From Salvelinus alpinus (lineage: Eukaryota > Chordata > Actinopteri > Salmoniformes > Salmonidae): a stretch of DNA of 64,000 bases. This document shows, piece by piece, positions 1-11,935 of this stretch. The notes below the pieces were generated by a model. That model made no database searches. It worked only from the letters and a program-made list of their open reading frames with translations, and was not told the origin of the DNA. The stretch lies in the NCBI RefSeq assembly GCF_045679555.1, contig NC_092110.1, forward strand, positions 5,266,390 to 5,330,389. Reading direction: 5' to 3'. Positions within the stretch are counted from its first letter, which is position 1. Each line of letters begins with the position of its first letter. The translations under genes and the position numbers were made by a program.

Positions 1-1100
1 TTTAAGAAGTACAAAAGCAAAATACAGGTTCAAAAGATGGAACCAGTGATAGTTATTTGATGGAATTACTTTGTCTCCTTCAGCCTTGGCAATGATAAAC
101 CCAGTACCCTTCCCACATGGATATGAGAGGTCATCATCCCCCACACAGTACTCGTCATTAAACTCCCTTACTATCGCAGTTGTTGAGAGAGATAAATCAA
201 GCAGGCTAGAACTCCATCAAATCTCCAATGCAAACAGATAGTTACTGTCAACCTGACCTTGTACGAATTTCAAACCTGATATATAGCTAAATGATCTCAC
301 ATTCCATTTAAGGTCTGAGAGATGTATTAAGGGGGTCCTAATGCCCGTTGTAGATTTTTATCCCTGTCTTATCCCTTCTCTCCCTCTCTCCCTAATGCAG
401 TAAGTGCTGTCTGCTGATCCACTGACTTGGCAGGACCTGCAGTGCCACTCCTATGATAGCAAAATGTTATCACCATAGGAAATCTCTAGAGTTTACTTTT
501 ATTCTGAGGGAAAGGGACTCCCATAAAATACTACCTGTATTGGATTTTAGTAGGATTGGGCAAAAAACATTCCAGTCGTCAACCAATTAGGCCTAGTCAA
601 CTACATTTACTAGAATTGCTATTAACTAGTTATTAAAAGTTTGTCGCAAAAATATTTTGCAGTCACAATGTTTTTTTTTGCGTTGGCTGCAAGCATAATT
701 CATAACAGGAAATTGCTCAAGTGATGCGTTCATCATCGCGCTCACAATCTCTCAATAGCTCTTTGAAAGCTGCAGACAAGACAGTAAACGAAAAACTATA
801 TCCTATCCTCATATGGGAAATGTGACACGCAAGCGCGTATGTTGAGTACACTAATTGCAAAACAAATGAATAATAATCTGTATCGACACAATAAAGATGT
901 CTTACCGAAGTAAACTTCCTTCGTGCATTTTGGGCACTTGGGCATGTTTGCAGGGTAAAGTGTTGGTCTCCGGGAGTGAAATAAGTATCCTAGTTGAAAT
1001 AATGTTCACGGCAGTATTACAGCAGAAGCCCACCTGTCCGTTCTAAACCACGCCTCGTTGTGAAGTGCAGATGTGCGCGCCTTCCTATTTATACGGTGAA
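1..1100. other. No gene recognised; AT-rich intergenic sequence
   Basis: No open frame of useful length, RNA gene or known salmonid repeat could be recognised. The stretch from about 540 to 1080 has the look of a dispersed repeat, but no terminal repeats could be paired, so no class is given. Confidence 0.3.
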
Positions 1101-1141
1101 GGAAATGCGTTTGGTGGAAAGGAATGGAGGGTGAGGCTTTG

Positions 1142-1230
1142 ACAGCGCGTGTGTGCGTGTGTCTGTGTGTGTCTGTGTCTGTGCGTGCGTGCGTGTGTGA
1201 GAGAGAGAGAGAGAAAGAGATAGAGAGAGA
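1142..1230. repeat. Compound GT/GA microsatellite
   Basis: GT-rich steps interrupted by C and CG (1142-1199) run directly into a GA tract (1199-1230). The low-complexity frames across it are not genes. Confidence 0.85.
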
Positions 1231-1414
1231 TGTAAAATACGAATATTATGCCAGGGGAAATAACATTTCTTCATGTGATTTGGAGTTGAGTGTGCCTCTA
1301 AGGTCAAGTCAGGAAATCATTGTAGCAACTTTTTTTGTGCACTATTTCTTTTGGCTAGTTAGAGTTATATTCTCCCCTTTATGTGCATACACAGCAAATT
1401 GGCAAGTGCAGATT

Positions 1415-2090
1415 TTTCAGTGTAATATTTATAGTGTTGATTCAGGAGTTATATTCACTCTGTTAAAGTGAAATGAACACACAGTGGTGTAAAAGAACCC
1501 CAGTGTTGGTGTTAGTAACCAGAGTTATTGTTTTACACTTGGGAGAGTAAAAAAGTCCCATCAAAACCACACCCAGCATTACCATATTTCCCAGCATGCT
1601 ATGCAGGTTGATTTGGGGGGGGGGATTGTACTTACTATCTGTTTTTGTTTTTTTGCTTGTACATTGATTGATTGATTACTGTTATGCTACACAAAGATAA
1701 AATACAGTCATGGGTGGTAACTCTACAATTCACTCAAAAAGAAAAGGCACCATGGAAAATATGTAAATTCGGCTTTAGACCACACCCAAAATCACTTACT
1801 GTAACAGTGTTTTTGCATAACACTAATAGGAGTTAACTCTAGATTAGCACTAGTGTTGAATAGAAATAACACTGTGAGTATTAATTACACCGTAGTGTTA
1901 CATTTGAGGAACAATGGCAGGTATAATGCAGTGTTAATGTTTTACATTACGCATTGTTACATTAACACAAAAAATGTAACATTATAATCAGAGTACTTTT
2001 TACACTCTGTAGAGTGGGACCATATGTTTTCTGAGGTAGTGTTGAAATTAACTCTTTAAGTGTTGATTTAACACTGGAAAATGTACTGTT
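1415..2090. mobile_element. Probable non-autonomous DNA element with imperfect inverted ends
   Basis: The left end (around 1420-1480: GTGTTGATT, GAGTTATATT, CACTCTG) recurs in inverted form at the right end (around 1995-2085: ACACTCTGTAGAG, AACTCTTTAAG, GTTGATTTAACACTG). The interior repeats GTGTTA-type words on both strands and has no coding frame. Class and exact ends are unknown. Confidence 0.4.
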
Positions 2091-2734
2091 TGAGCTACAT
2101 ATTCTAAATAATTGAATTGAATTTCAATAAATCTCAGTTATTAAAGTTTTTTATCACATTGGTACTGTTTTCACTAGAATGTGGTAAAATTTCACAACTC
2201 TTACAACAAAACTGAAAACAGATAATCAAATAGGCTTTTTTTCAAAACTTTAAGCACATTTTAAATTGACTACATACAACACACAAAATCACACGGTAAC
2301 TTTTTCACCAAACCTTGTCACTGTTTCATCTAGATTAGTGGTTCCCAAACTTTGTATAGTCCTGTACCACTTCAAACATTCAACCACCAGCTGTACCCCC
2401 TCTAGCACCACGGTCAGTGCACTCTCAAATGTTGTTTTTTGCCATCATTGTAAGTCTGCCACACACACACACACTATACAATACATTTATTAAACATATG
2501 TTGTAAAAGAGTTATGCAGAGTTATGCTCATCCTTTCGAGCACACCCTTCTCATTAACCTGTGGTGAGGTATTCATAACTTTTGATGAACAAATAAGGTT
2601 TTATATGTAAGATGGCTAAATAAAGAGCAAAATTATTGATTATTATATTATTATTTGTGCCCTAGTCCTATAAGAGCTCTTTGTCACTTCCCACGACCCG
2701 GGTTGTGACAAACACTCTGCCTAGAAGGACAGCA

Positions 2735-3096
2735 TCCCGGAGTTACCTCTTCACTGTTGACGTTGAGACTTGTGTTTTGCAGGTACTATTTAATGAAGCT
2801 GCCAGTTGAGGACTTGTGAGGTGTCTGTTTCTCAAACTAGACACTAAATGTACTTGTCCTCATGCTCAGTTGTGCACCGGAGACTCCCACTCCTCTTTAC
2901 ATTCTGGTTAGAGCCAGTTTGCTCTGTTCTGTGAAGGGAGTAATACACAGCGTTGTACGAGCTCTTCAGTTTCCAGCTACAATAGTCATTTACAACATTA
3001 ACAATGTCTACACTGTATTTCTAATCAATTTGATGTTATTTTAATGGACAAAAAAGGACATTTGTAAGTGACCCCAAACTTTGGGACGGTGGTGTA
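2735..3096 (+). mobile_element. Tc1-like transposon, 3' remnant
   Basis: The block that begins with the GCTGCCAGTTGAGGACTTGT region and ends with CCCCAAACTTTGGGACGGTGGTGTA is the terminal part of a common salmonid Tc1 family. Segments of it match 17165-17225 (there on the opposite strand) and 17830-17982. No transposase frame remains. The right end keeps the family's terminal sequence, with a few changes. Confidence 0.65.
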
Positions 3097-3138
3097 AGTC
3101 TATGGTGTAAGCCTAATGTGAAAACTGTGTAATCTACT

Positions 3139-3294
3139 GTATTTATTTTAACAGGTAAGTTGACTGAGAACACATTCTCATTTACAGCAAGAACCTGGGG
3201 AATAGTTACAGGGGAGAGGAGGGGGACGAATGAGCCAATTGTAAACGGGGGATGATTAGGTGATCGTGATGGTATGAGGGACAGATTGGGAACT

Positions 3295-3328
<34 letters not shown>

Positions 3329-3592
3329 ACGATAAGTGCCATGGGATCTTTAGTGACCACAAAGAGTCAAGACATCCAATCCAAAAGACAGCACCCTACA
3401 CAGGGCAATGTCCCCAATCACTGCCCTGGGGCATTAGGATATTGTTTTAGGCCAGAGAAAAGGGTGCTTCCTACTGGCCCTCCAACACCACTTCCAGCAG
3501 GATCTGGTCTCCCATCCAGGACCAACCCTGCTTAACTTCAGAAGCAAACCAGCAGTGGAATGCAGGGTTGTGTGCTGCTGGCAATACTGTAG
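3139..3592 (-). mobile_element. 5S rRNA-derived SINE (SINE3-like)
   Basis: Read on the minus strand, the head (3592 to about 3500) contains words of the vertebrate 5S rRNA gene in the right order: GAAG then TTAAGCAGGGTTGGTCCTGG, followed by TGGATGGGAGACCAG. This is the internal promoter part of 5S rRNA. The body runs left to about 3139 and ends in a tail shared with other salmonid repeats (TGTAAATGAGAATGTG, AACTTACCTGTTAAAATAAA). Clear 5S homology covers only about 80 bp, so it is not a functional 5S gene. 5S-derived SINEs are known in fish; the exact family is inferred. Confidence 0.55.
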
Positions 3593-4325
3593 CATATTAC
3601 TTTCAACACGTCTAAAGGGCGATTTGAAACACGTATCTTGCATTGTTTGATATTGGATTAACTGGTAGTTAAAACAACAAAATTGAAAATATATCATTAT
3701 GTTGTGTTTTGGTGATTAAACCAATGTTCTCAATACATTTCACAATAAATGTATATTTTGAATCAATGGTTGTGTGGTGAGAGATGTTTACGATCCAAAT
3801 GAACGCACAATGACAGGTTTTGAATGAAAGACTGGCTGCGTTACAAGTGTGACCAGTTTAGAGTTTTGTACTAAGCGTTGTGAAAATCTACCACATACTT
3901 GTGAAAATAACACCAAAGCGATTCAAATAAAAAAACTGTAACAACATGTTTGCAACATACATGATGGGCCATACTGTACTTTGCATGCTTATGCTCACTG
4001 AAGCCTATCCTGCTCACTAGGCGACACCCAGTTTCAAAGTTCACTTTCTTTCCTGAGTGTACAGGTGCTGATCTTTCCATACAATCCACTCCCATGTCCA
4101 CCTCATGCTGTAGCTACTGCGCTAGCAGGGATGATAGAAAATTAAACTGTAAAAAGTCATGTGAGGGAATATGAGGACAGGTTGTTTTGAGTGGAATATG
4201 TCCATCATGTTTTAAACGTATAATAATAATAAACACATTTTTATAATGGAGAGAGGGAGAGACGAGAGTCACCTTCCAATAGATCGTTAACACAATCCCT
4301 GGCATTGGGACCTGTGTGCACTGCA

Positions 4326-4473
<148 letters not shown>

Positions 4474-4474
4474 T

Positions 4475-4842
4475 GCCTACATACAGACTTGAAATCATTG
4501 GCCATTTTAATAAATGGATCACTAGTCACTTTAATAATGCCACTTTAATAATGTTTACATATCTTGCATTACTCATCTCATATGTACATACTGTATTTTA
4601 TACCATCTATTGCATCTTGCCTATGCCGCTCGGTCATCGCTCATCCATATATTTATTTGTAAATATTCTTATTCCATCCCTTTACTTAGATTTGTGTGTA
4701 TTCGGTAGTTGTTCTGGAATTGTTCGATTATTGTTAGATATTACTACACTGTCGGAACTAGAAGCACAAGTACTTCGCTACACTTGCAATAACATCTGCT
4801 AATCATGTGTACATGACCAATAAATTTGATTTGATTTGAGAC
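4475..4842 (+). mobile_element. LINE 3' end (Rex/L2-type) with (TTTGA)n tail
   Basis: This AT-rich, non-coding stretch ends in GACCAATAAATTTGATTTGATTTGA, the pentamer-type tail also seen at 29620-29640 and 40768. It follows the CA repeat directly, so the 5' truncation point is not clear. Confidence 0.6.
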
Positions 4843-5061
4843 ACCCGTTCTGCTGCCCTAAATATCATCTGAAATATAGTCCAGTAATTAGTGTGAGTAA
4901 AGTCATGCTCTGTTCCACTAACTAATCGGACTATAGTTCCTCCTTGGAAAATACTGCATTATTAAGAAGCCTTTAGAAAATACCTCATTCTGTTCTCACA
5001 GTTTTGGCAGCTTCATATCACATCACACCTTCCCAGAACAAAGGAGGTACTGAGGGAGGAG

Positions 5062-5137
5062 GGTGTGTGTGTGTGAATGTGAGTGAGTGTGTGTGTGTGT
5101 GTGTGTGTGTTTGTGTGTGCGCGCGTGCGTGTGTGCA
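5062..5137. repeat. GT-rich microsatellite
   Basis: Imperfect GT repeats with GA and GC interruptions. Confidence 0.9.
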
Positions 5138-5364
5138 GCAGGAGGTAGGGAAAGTGTTTGATTTATGATGAAATGTAATATTAATTTGCTTTTCTGACTG
5201 TATCTGAAAAGACTGAGTATGTGAATGACCCAGAGCAGGGAACTGATATGAGTGAAGGAAGGGATTGGAAGGGAGCTCAGCTGATTGCTTCTTTGTCATT
5301 TACTCTTTGAAATATGATCCAACCCACTCCTCCTACTCCTACTCTGCTACAGATGAATGACACA

Positions 5365-5860
5365 CTCTAAAAAATGCTGGGTTGTTTGGATGACCCAACT
5401 GCTGGGTTGCAGTAATTGGGTCACTTAGTTGGGTTGTTTTCTTTAAATATAGAAAGGTTGAGTTGTTGATGCTGGGTTATTGATGCTGGGTTATTGAGAT
5501 ATGACATCAGAAGACTGTAAGCGTGGCTTAATAGGGACGTGGCTTTCAGATAGTTATTTTTGGCCACCCGTGAGAGTACATGTGAAGCTGATAAAATATC
5601 AAGCCCAGGGAGGGCATTTAGATCATTATTATAGATGTTGTTTACTAAAGATAAAACATGGCCTGGGCTGCGTTCAGCACGGCACAAAGTTGTGGAAAAT
5701 TCACATACAAATATATAATGTAGAACAAATATTCTGAAATTATTATTTTTTTTTTACAAAAGATAAGCTTGAAATTGGCATGGTCTAATTGACTCAACAA
5801 CCAAACAACTTAATTAACCAGAAAATCTATAGTTATAGCTGGCTAACTCATTGATCCTGC
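5365..5860. mobile_element. Probable non-autonomous DNA element (GCTGGGTT-type)
   Basis: The left part carries repeated TGCTGGGTT words (5385-5500), and the right part carries inverted-type words (GACTCAACAACCAAACAACTTAATTAACCA near 5790-5822). No coding frame. Ends and class are uncertain. Confidence 0.35.
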
Positions 5861-6406
5861 TTTGTAGTATACCCCTCTGGTTTTGGGTTGGGCTGTAGTT
5901 GACCTACTACAGCCTAGTAACCATACTTCCACCCATGTGATCATAGCTACTGTTTGTTAGTTACAGTCTCTGACAGACAGTGTAGGACAGTTTCGGAGCT
6001 GAGTTGACTTGTGACTGCAGTAACAACTGTGCGGTGTCGTCACAAATGTCTTCGCCAGAAACACAGGGAGTGTTCTGATTCTCAGCCCAGCATGTGAAAG
6101 ATCAGTGTGTGAAGTACCAGCATGTGAAGGACCAGCGTGTGAAGAGCCCAGCGTGTGAAGTCCAGCCCTGTCAGACTAACCCAGCCCTGTCAGTCTTGTA
6201 TAAGGATTAGAACATGTAGCACGCCATGCCGAGGACCAGAGAACTAGACTTTAACCCTTTTGTAACACTTTAGCCTTGACCATTGGATATTACTTGGTCG
6301 TAACCTGTGCTTGTATTTTTAACTCATAGGCAACCGCTTCAAGCACAAACACTAGAATCTATGTAAAGAGGGCTTGTGTGTAATCACTATACAAACACCT
6401 ACCAAT

Positions 6407-6528
<122 letters not shown>

Positions 6529-6640
6529 TGTCAGTAGTGCGTGCCTCTGTGTACTCCTCCACTGTTGACTTATTTCTAAAAGATAGCTAACCCTCCTTTT
6601 AATTAAGTCACCATGGCAACCAAACAATGAACGAAACACA

Positions 6641-6719
6641 CAGGAGTCGTCACAGGTTCTGGAGAAAGATGAGGAGTCGTCACAGGTTCTGGAGAAAGAT
6701 GAGGAGTCATCACAGGTTC
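6641..6719. repeat. 30-bp tandem repeat, about 2.6 copies
   Basis: Units start at 6641, 6671 and 6701 with the core GGAGTCGTCACAGGTTCTGG. The first two are almost identical; the third is partial and carries one change (GTCATC). Confidence 0.9.
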
Positions 6720-7615
6720 AAAAGTGATGTGAGAAAATTCAAATGTGTCTTTCTGGGGCCTGTAGTTTTTCCTGATCTCATGACCTGGTCAGTTAAAACT
6801 TTGAGTGCTATTCGTAGGCTAATCACAAAATATTATTATTTTAGATAGCTTCCTTTTTCATCTGTGTTATGACCATAGAGCTGGGGGTTTTCTTGTCGGG
6901 TCATGTGAATTGAAAACACTTCTGGTCTAACGTGAATCGAACCCTTTCAAACGACCACAAAACGTGTTATTATTCATTCGAAATCTGATATCAGAAGAGC
7001 CAGTGACAACAACTTCAATGGACAGCATACTCTGTATTTTAGTGAACTACTATAGCAGTGCTGAGCGTTATGTAAAGAATGGTAACAATGTCTTTAAATA
7101 CACATTTCACTCTATACACACAATGTTTGGCAGTGGTTTTTGAAAAATTAACAAAAGACAGGTTTCAATGTAGAAAATGATTAACATTTTATGTCATAAA
7201 ACCTATTATTATCTGATTTACAGTGCTCTTCTGCAATTATTTATTCTATAATATTTATGTAAGGCAGGGTAACATTTATCACGATACAGTAGAATTTGTA
7301 ACAAGGCAGGGTTACATTTCACACTATACAGTATAGTTTGTAACAACGTTTTTTTTTATGTGTAAGTCATAAAACCACTAGCCTTGTGTTGTTGTCCTCG
7401 TCTCCATCTGCCCACCAGAGGTTGCTTCCCTGGCTCTCACTGTAGGAAATTGTTGCCTGTAAAATCCATATATTCAATCATGAAATCAACTACTTTCAAC
7501 ATTTTCATAGAAAATAATGTTCCCCTTTTCATGAAGTAGATTTTATTGAATGTCACTCATTCTATTGCACTCTATTCTAACCAAACCTGCATTACCAGTC
7601 CATATAATCCTATAA
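6720..7615. other. No gene recognised
   Basis: AT-rich sequence. A short internal near-repeat (AAGGCAGGGTAACATTT and AAGGCAGGGTTACATTT, around 7262 and 7304) is the only structure noticed. Confidence 0.3.
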
Positions 7616-8948
7616 TCTCTCCCTCACCCTCCATTTGGAAAATCTGACCATAATTCTATCCTCCTGATTCCTGCTTACAAGCTAAAATTAAAGCAGAAAG
7701 TGACTAGATCAATAAAAAAGTGGTCAGATGAAGCAGATGCTAAGCTACAGGACTGTTTTGCTAGCACAGACTGGAATATGTTCCGGGACTCCTCCAATGG
7801 CATTGAGTACACCACATCAGTCATTGGCTTCATCAATAAGTGTATCGATGACGTGGTCCCCACAGTGACTGTACGTACATACCCCAACCAGAAGCCATGG
7901 ATTACAGGCAACATCCGCACTGAGCTGAAGGCTAGAGTTGCCGCTTTCAAGGAGCGGGACTCTAAACCAGAAGCTTATAAGAAATCCCGCTATGCCCTCA
8001 GACGAACCATCAAACAGGCAAAGCGTCAACACAGGACTACACTGGCTCTGATGCTCGTCAGATGTGGCAGGGCTTGCAAACCATTACAGACTACAAAGGG
8101 AAGCACAGCCGAGAGCTGCCCAGTGACACGAGCCTACCAAACGAGCTAAACTACTTCTATGCTCGCTTCGAGGCAAATAACACTGAAACATGCATGAGAG
8201 CACCAGCTGTTCCAGAAGACTGTGATCACGCTCTCCACAGCCGATGTGAGGAAGACCTTTATACAGGTCAACATTCACAAGGCCACTGGGCCAGCCGGAT
8301 TACCAGGACGTGTACTGCGAGCATGCGCGGACCAACTGGCAAGTGTCTTCACTGACATTTTCAACCTGTACCTGACTGAGTCTGTAATACATAGTCCCTG
8401 TGCCCAAGAACATTAAGGTAACCTGCCTGAATTACTACCAACCCGTAGCACTCACGTCTGTAGCCATGAAGTGCTTTGAAAGGCTGGTCATGGCTCACAT
8501 CAACACCATTATCTCAGAAACCCTAGACCCACTCCAATTTGCATACCGCCCCAACAGATCCACAGATGATGCAATCTTTATTGCACTTCACACTGCCCTT
8601 TCTCACCTGGATAAAACTAACACCTATTTGAGAATGCTATTCATTGACCACAGCTCAGCGTTCAACACCATAGTGCCCTCAAAGCTCATCAATAAGCTAA
8701 GGACCCTGGGACTAAACACCTCCCTCTGCAACTGGATCCTGGACTTCCTGACGGGCTGCCCCCAGGTGGTAAGGGTAGGTAATAACACTTCCGCCACGCT
8801 GATCCTCAACACAGGGGCCCCTCGGGGGTGCGTGCTCAGCCCCCTCCTGTACTCCCTGTTCACTCATGACTGCACGGCCATCATTAAGTTTGCCAATAAC
8901 ACAACAGTCACCGACAACGACGAGACAGCCTATAGGGAGGAGGTCAGA

Positions 8949-9198
8949 CTCCAAACTCCCTCACGACGCCAGGTCAGCGGAGTCAATCACCACCTTCCGG
9001 AGACACCTGAAACCCCACCTCTTTAAGGAATACCTAGGATAGGATAAAGTAATCCTTCTAACCCCCCCCCCCCCCTTAAAAGAGTTAGATGCACTATTGT
9101 AAAGTGGTTGTTCCACTGGATATCATAAGGTGAATGCACCAATTTGTAAGTCGCTCTGGATAAGAGCGTCTGCTAAATGACTTAAATGTAATGTAAAT
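8949..9198 (+). mobile_element. L2-type LINE 3' end inserted in the older LINE
   Basis: The 250-bp piece is flanked by direct repeats GTCAGA (8943-8948 and 9199-9204). At the same place the LINE copy at 28.6 kb has one uninterrupted GTCAGA. The insert reads through CACCTTCCGGAGACACCTGA, a C-run at about 9062-9074, and the tail GTCGCTCTGGATAAGAGCGT with CTGCTAAATGACTTAAATGTAATG. This is a typical salmonid L2 3' end that moved as a 5'-truncated copy. Confidence 0.8.
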
Positions 9199-9447
9199 GT
9201 CAGATACCTGGCCGTCTGGTGCCAGGACAACAACCTCTCCTTCAACATGATCAAGACAAAGGAGATGATTGTGGACTACAGGAAAAGGAGGACTGAGCAA
9301 GCCCCCATTCTTACCGACGCGGCTGCAGTGGAGCAGGTTGAGAGCTTCAAGTTCCTTGGTGTCCACATCACCAACAAACTAACATGGTCCAAGCACACCA
9401 AGACAGTCGTGAAGAGGGCACGACAAAACCTATTCCCCCTCAGGAGA

Positions 9448-9507
9448 CTGAAAAGATTTGGCATGGGTCCTCAGATCCTGAAAAGATTTGGCATGGGTCC
9501 TCAGATC
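9448..9507 (+). repeat. 30-bp tandem duplication inside LINE
   Basis: Two perfect copies (9448-9477 and 9478-9507) of a unit beginning CTGAAAAGATTTGGCATGGG. The paralogous LINE at 28.9 kb has one copy, so the duplication is local. Confidence 0.9.
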
Positions 9508-9520
9508 CTCAAAAAATCCT

Positions 9521-9564
9521 CGTCAGCCAATCACTATACACGTGATTGGCTGACGTGTATAGTG
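9521..9564. repeat. Two interlocked inverted repeats at a LINE-LINE junction
   Basis: Arm A 9521-9534 (CGTCAGCCAATCAC) pairs perfectly with 9542-9555. Arm B 9532-9543 (CACTATACACGT) pairs perfectly with 9553-9564. The order is A-B-A'-B'. Confidence 0.9.
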
Positions 9565-11935
9565 TTGAGTCATCCGCATACATAGACACACTGGCCATAA
9601 CTCATACTTTTTCCAGCAGGAGACTATGATCAATAATGTCAAAAGTCGCACTGAAGTCTAACAAAACAGCCCCCACAATATCTTATCATCAATTTCTGTC
9701 AGCCAATCATCAGTCATTTGTGTAAGGGTTGTGTTTGTTGAATGTCCTTTATAAGCGTGCTGAAAGTCTGTCAATTTGTTTACTGTAAAATAGCATTGTT
9801 TCTGATCAAACACAATTATTTCCAAAACTTTACTAAGGGTTGGTAACAGGCTAATTGGTCGGCTATTTGAGCCAGTAAAGGGGGCTTTACTATTCTTAGG
9901 TAGTGGAATGACTTTTGCTTCCCTCCAGGCCTGAGGGCACACACTTTCTAGTATGCTTCAATTGAAGAAATGGCAAATAGGAGTGGCAATATCGTCCGCG
10001 ATTATCCTCAGTAATTTTCCTTCCAAGTGGTCAGACCCCAGTGGCTTGTCTTTGTTGACAGACAATAATCTTTACACCTCTTCCACACTCACTTTACGGA
10101 ATTCAAAATCAAAGTGCTTGTCTTTCATATTTTGATCAGATATACTTGGATGTGTAGTGTCAGCGTTTGTTGCTGGCATGTCATGCCTAATTGCTAATCT
10201 TGCCAATGGAAAAATCATTAAAGTAGTTGGCAATATCAGTCGGTTTTGTGATGAATGAGACATCTGATTCAATGAATGATGGAGCTGAGTTTGCCTTTTT
10301 TCCCAAAATGTAATTGAAGATGCTCCAAAGCTTTTTACTATCATTCTTTATGTAATTTATCTTTGTTTCATAGTGTAGTTTTTTCTTATTTTTCTTCAGT
10401 TTAGTCACATGATTTCTCAATTTGCAGTATGTTTGCCAATCGGTTGTGCAGCCAGACTTATTTCCCATTCCTTTTGCCTGATCCCTCAACCCTACCATTT
10501 TTCAATTCCTAATCAATCCACATGGATTTAACAGTTTTTACAGTTATTTTCTTAATGGGTGCATGCTTATTAGTAACTGGAATAAGCAATTTCATCAATG
10601 TGTCAAGTGCAGCGTCTGTTTGCTCCTCATTACACACCATGGACCAACACACATTCTTCACATCAAGAACATAGGAATTACTACAAAACTTATTGCGTGA
10701 CCTCTTATATACTATATTAGGCCCAGCCTTTGGAACTGTGGTTTTCCTAGATACGGCCACTAAATTGTGATCACTACGTCCGATGGATCTGGTTACTGCT
10801 TTCAAGCACATTTCTGCAGCATTAGTAAATATGTGGTCAATACATGTTGATGATTTCATTCCTGTGCTGTTTGTAACTACCCTGGTAGGTTGACTGATAA
10901 CCTGAACCAGCTTGCAGGCACTGGTTATAGTTAGAAGCTTTTTCTTGAGTGGGCAGCTTGATGAAAGCCAGTCAATATTTACATCACCCAGAAATAAATA
11001 TTAATCTCTGTTGATATCAAGCATTTCACACGTTATCCAGATACTGACTGTTAACACGTGGTGGTCTCTAGCAGCTTCCCACCAGAATGAGCTTTAGGTG
11101 AGGCAGATGAACCTGTAGCCATATTACTTCAACAGTATTTAACATGAGGTCCTCTCTAAGCTTTACAGGAATGTGGTTCTGAATATAGACTGTAACACCG
11201 CCCCCGTTGGCATTTCTGTATTTTCAATAGATGTTATAACCATGTATTGCTACCACTGTATCATCAAAGGTATTAGCTGAGTTTCAGAGATAGTCAGAAT
11301 ATGAATGTCATCTGTTATTAATGTCATGAACCTTGTTTCTTAAGCTACATATGTTAATGTGTGTTATTTTGAGCACTTTTCTGGGATGCTTGCTTGTTTT
11401 CATTGCTTTACTGGGAAGCTTAGTAGAAGTAGATATTCTCATGTTATTTATGTTAGATCAGGGTGAGCTGCACACAGTGGACTTCCTACTAGGGCACATC
11501 GCCTCAGTGCTAACAGCATAAATCTGGTTCACAGGCACATGATTGCTCCATACACTAGCTGTAGGATCAGCAGAGGCATTCAGGGAAGTTAGAGGGACAT
11601 AAATTAGGTTACTTACATTGTGTCTACCAACGCCCCTGGTATAATGTACATTTTCTAAAGCATTATGACAACTCAGCGACACAATGGTAGGGATTAACTG
11701 AGCTGAGCTTGGGTAATTGATAAGTCATTGTCTCAACGCAGCCTTATAATGCTGTGAAAGGATCCAGGAACCCAAATGATTTGGGTGGATCCCATCCTCC
11801 TTATAAAACGTGTTTTGTTTCCAAAAGGTATCGAAATTGTCAACAAAAGTTACACCCATTGAGCTGCAGTAATCACGTAGCCAGTTGTGAATAGAACATA
11901 TTGATATTGCCCTCAGAGCAGCCTCAATTCTCAGG
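9553..11935 (-). mobile_element. LINE with SGNH-hydrolase-like ORF, endonuclease and partial RT; degenerate
   Basis: Reading leftwards on the minus strand: an SGNH/GDSL-hydrolase-like end (about 11935-11728, with VDNFDTFWKQ and DGIHPNHLGS); an apurinic-type endonuclease end (10859-10509, IDHIFTN and GRSDHNLV); a linker (10498-10187); the reverse-transcriptase N-terminus (9942-9658, with GSNSRPISLLPTLSKVLE and palm A near 9640); and then directly the palm C motif MYADDSTLYTSA near 9585-9555. The part between palm A and palm C is deleted. Several frameshifts and stops make it a dead copy. The order SGNH, endonuclease, RT fits L2/CR1-type fish LINEs; the exact clade is inferred. Confidence 0.7.

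Larger units (their letters stand above)
7620..9514 (+). mobile_element. LINE (Rex/L2-CR1-like), broken, both ends lost
   Basis: Frames at 7700-8149, 8400-9026 and 9247-9510 together cover the end of an endonuclease/linker region, the reverse transcriptase and the start of the C-terminal region. Visible reverse-transcriptase features are the palm Asp in [21 protein letters not shown], and FANNTT at about 8890, where the family active site is FADDTT. A second copy at 28528-29640 keeps FADD. The frame is broken by shifts, by a 250-bp insertion at 8949-9198 and by a 30-bp tandem duplication at 9448-9507. It stops abruptly at about 9514 against an inverted LINE. It cannot code for an active enzyme. 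Confidence 0.8.

Noticed and set aside
3500..3592. Functional 5S rRNA gene
   Set aside because: Only about 80 bp resemble 5S, with gaps and changes, joined to a SINE body.
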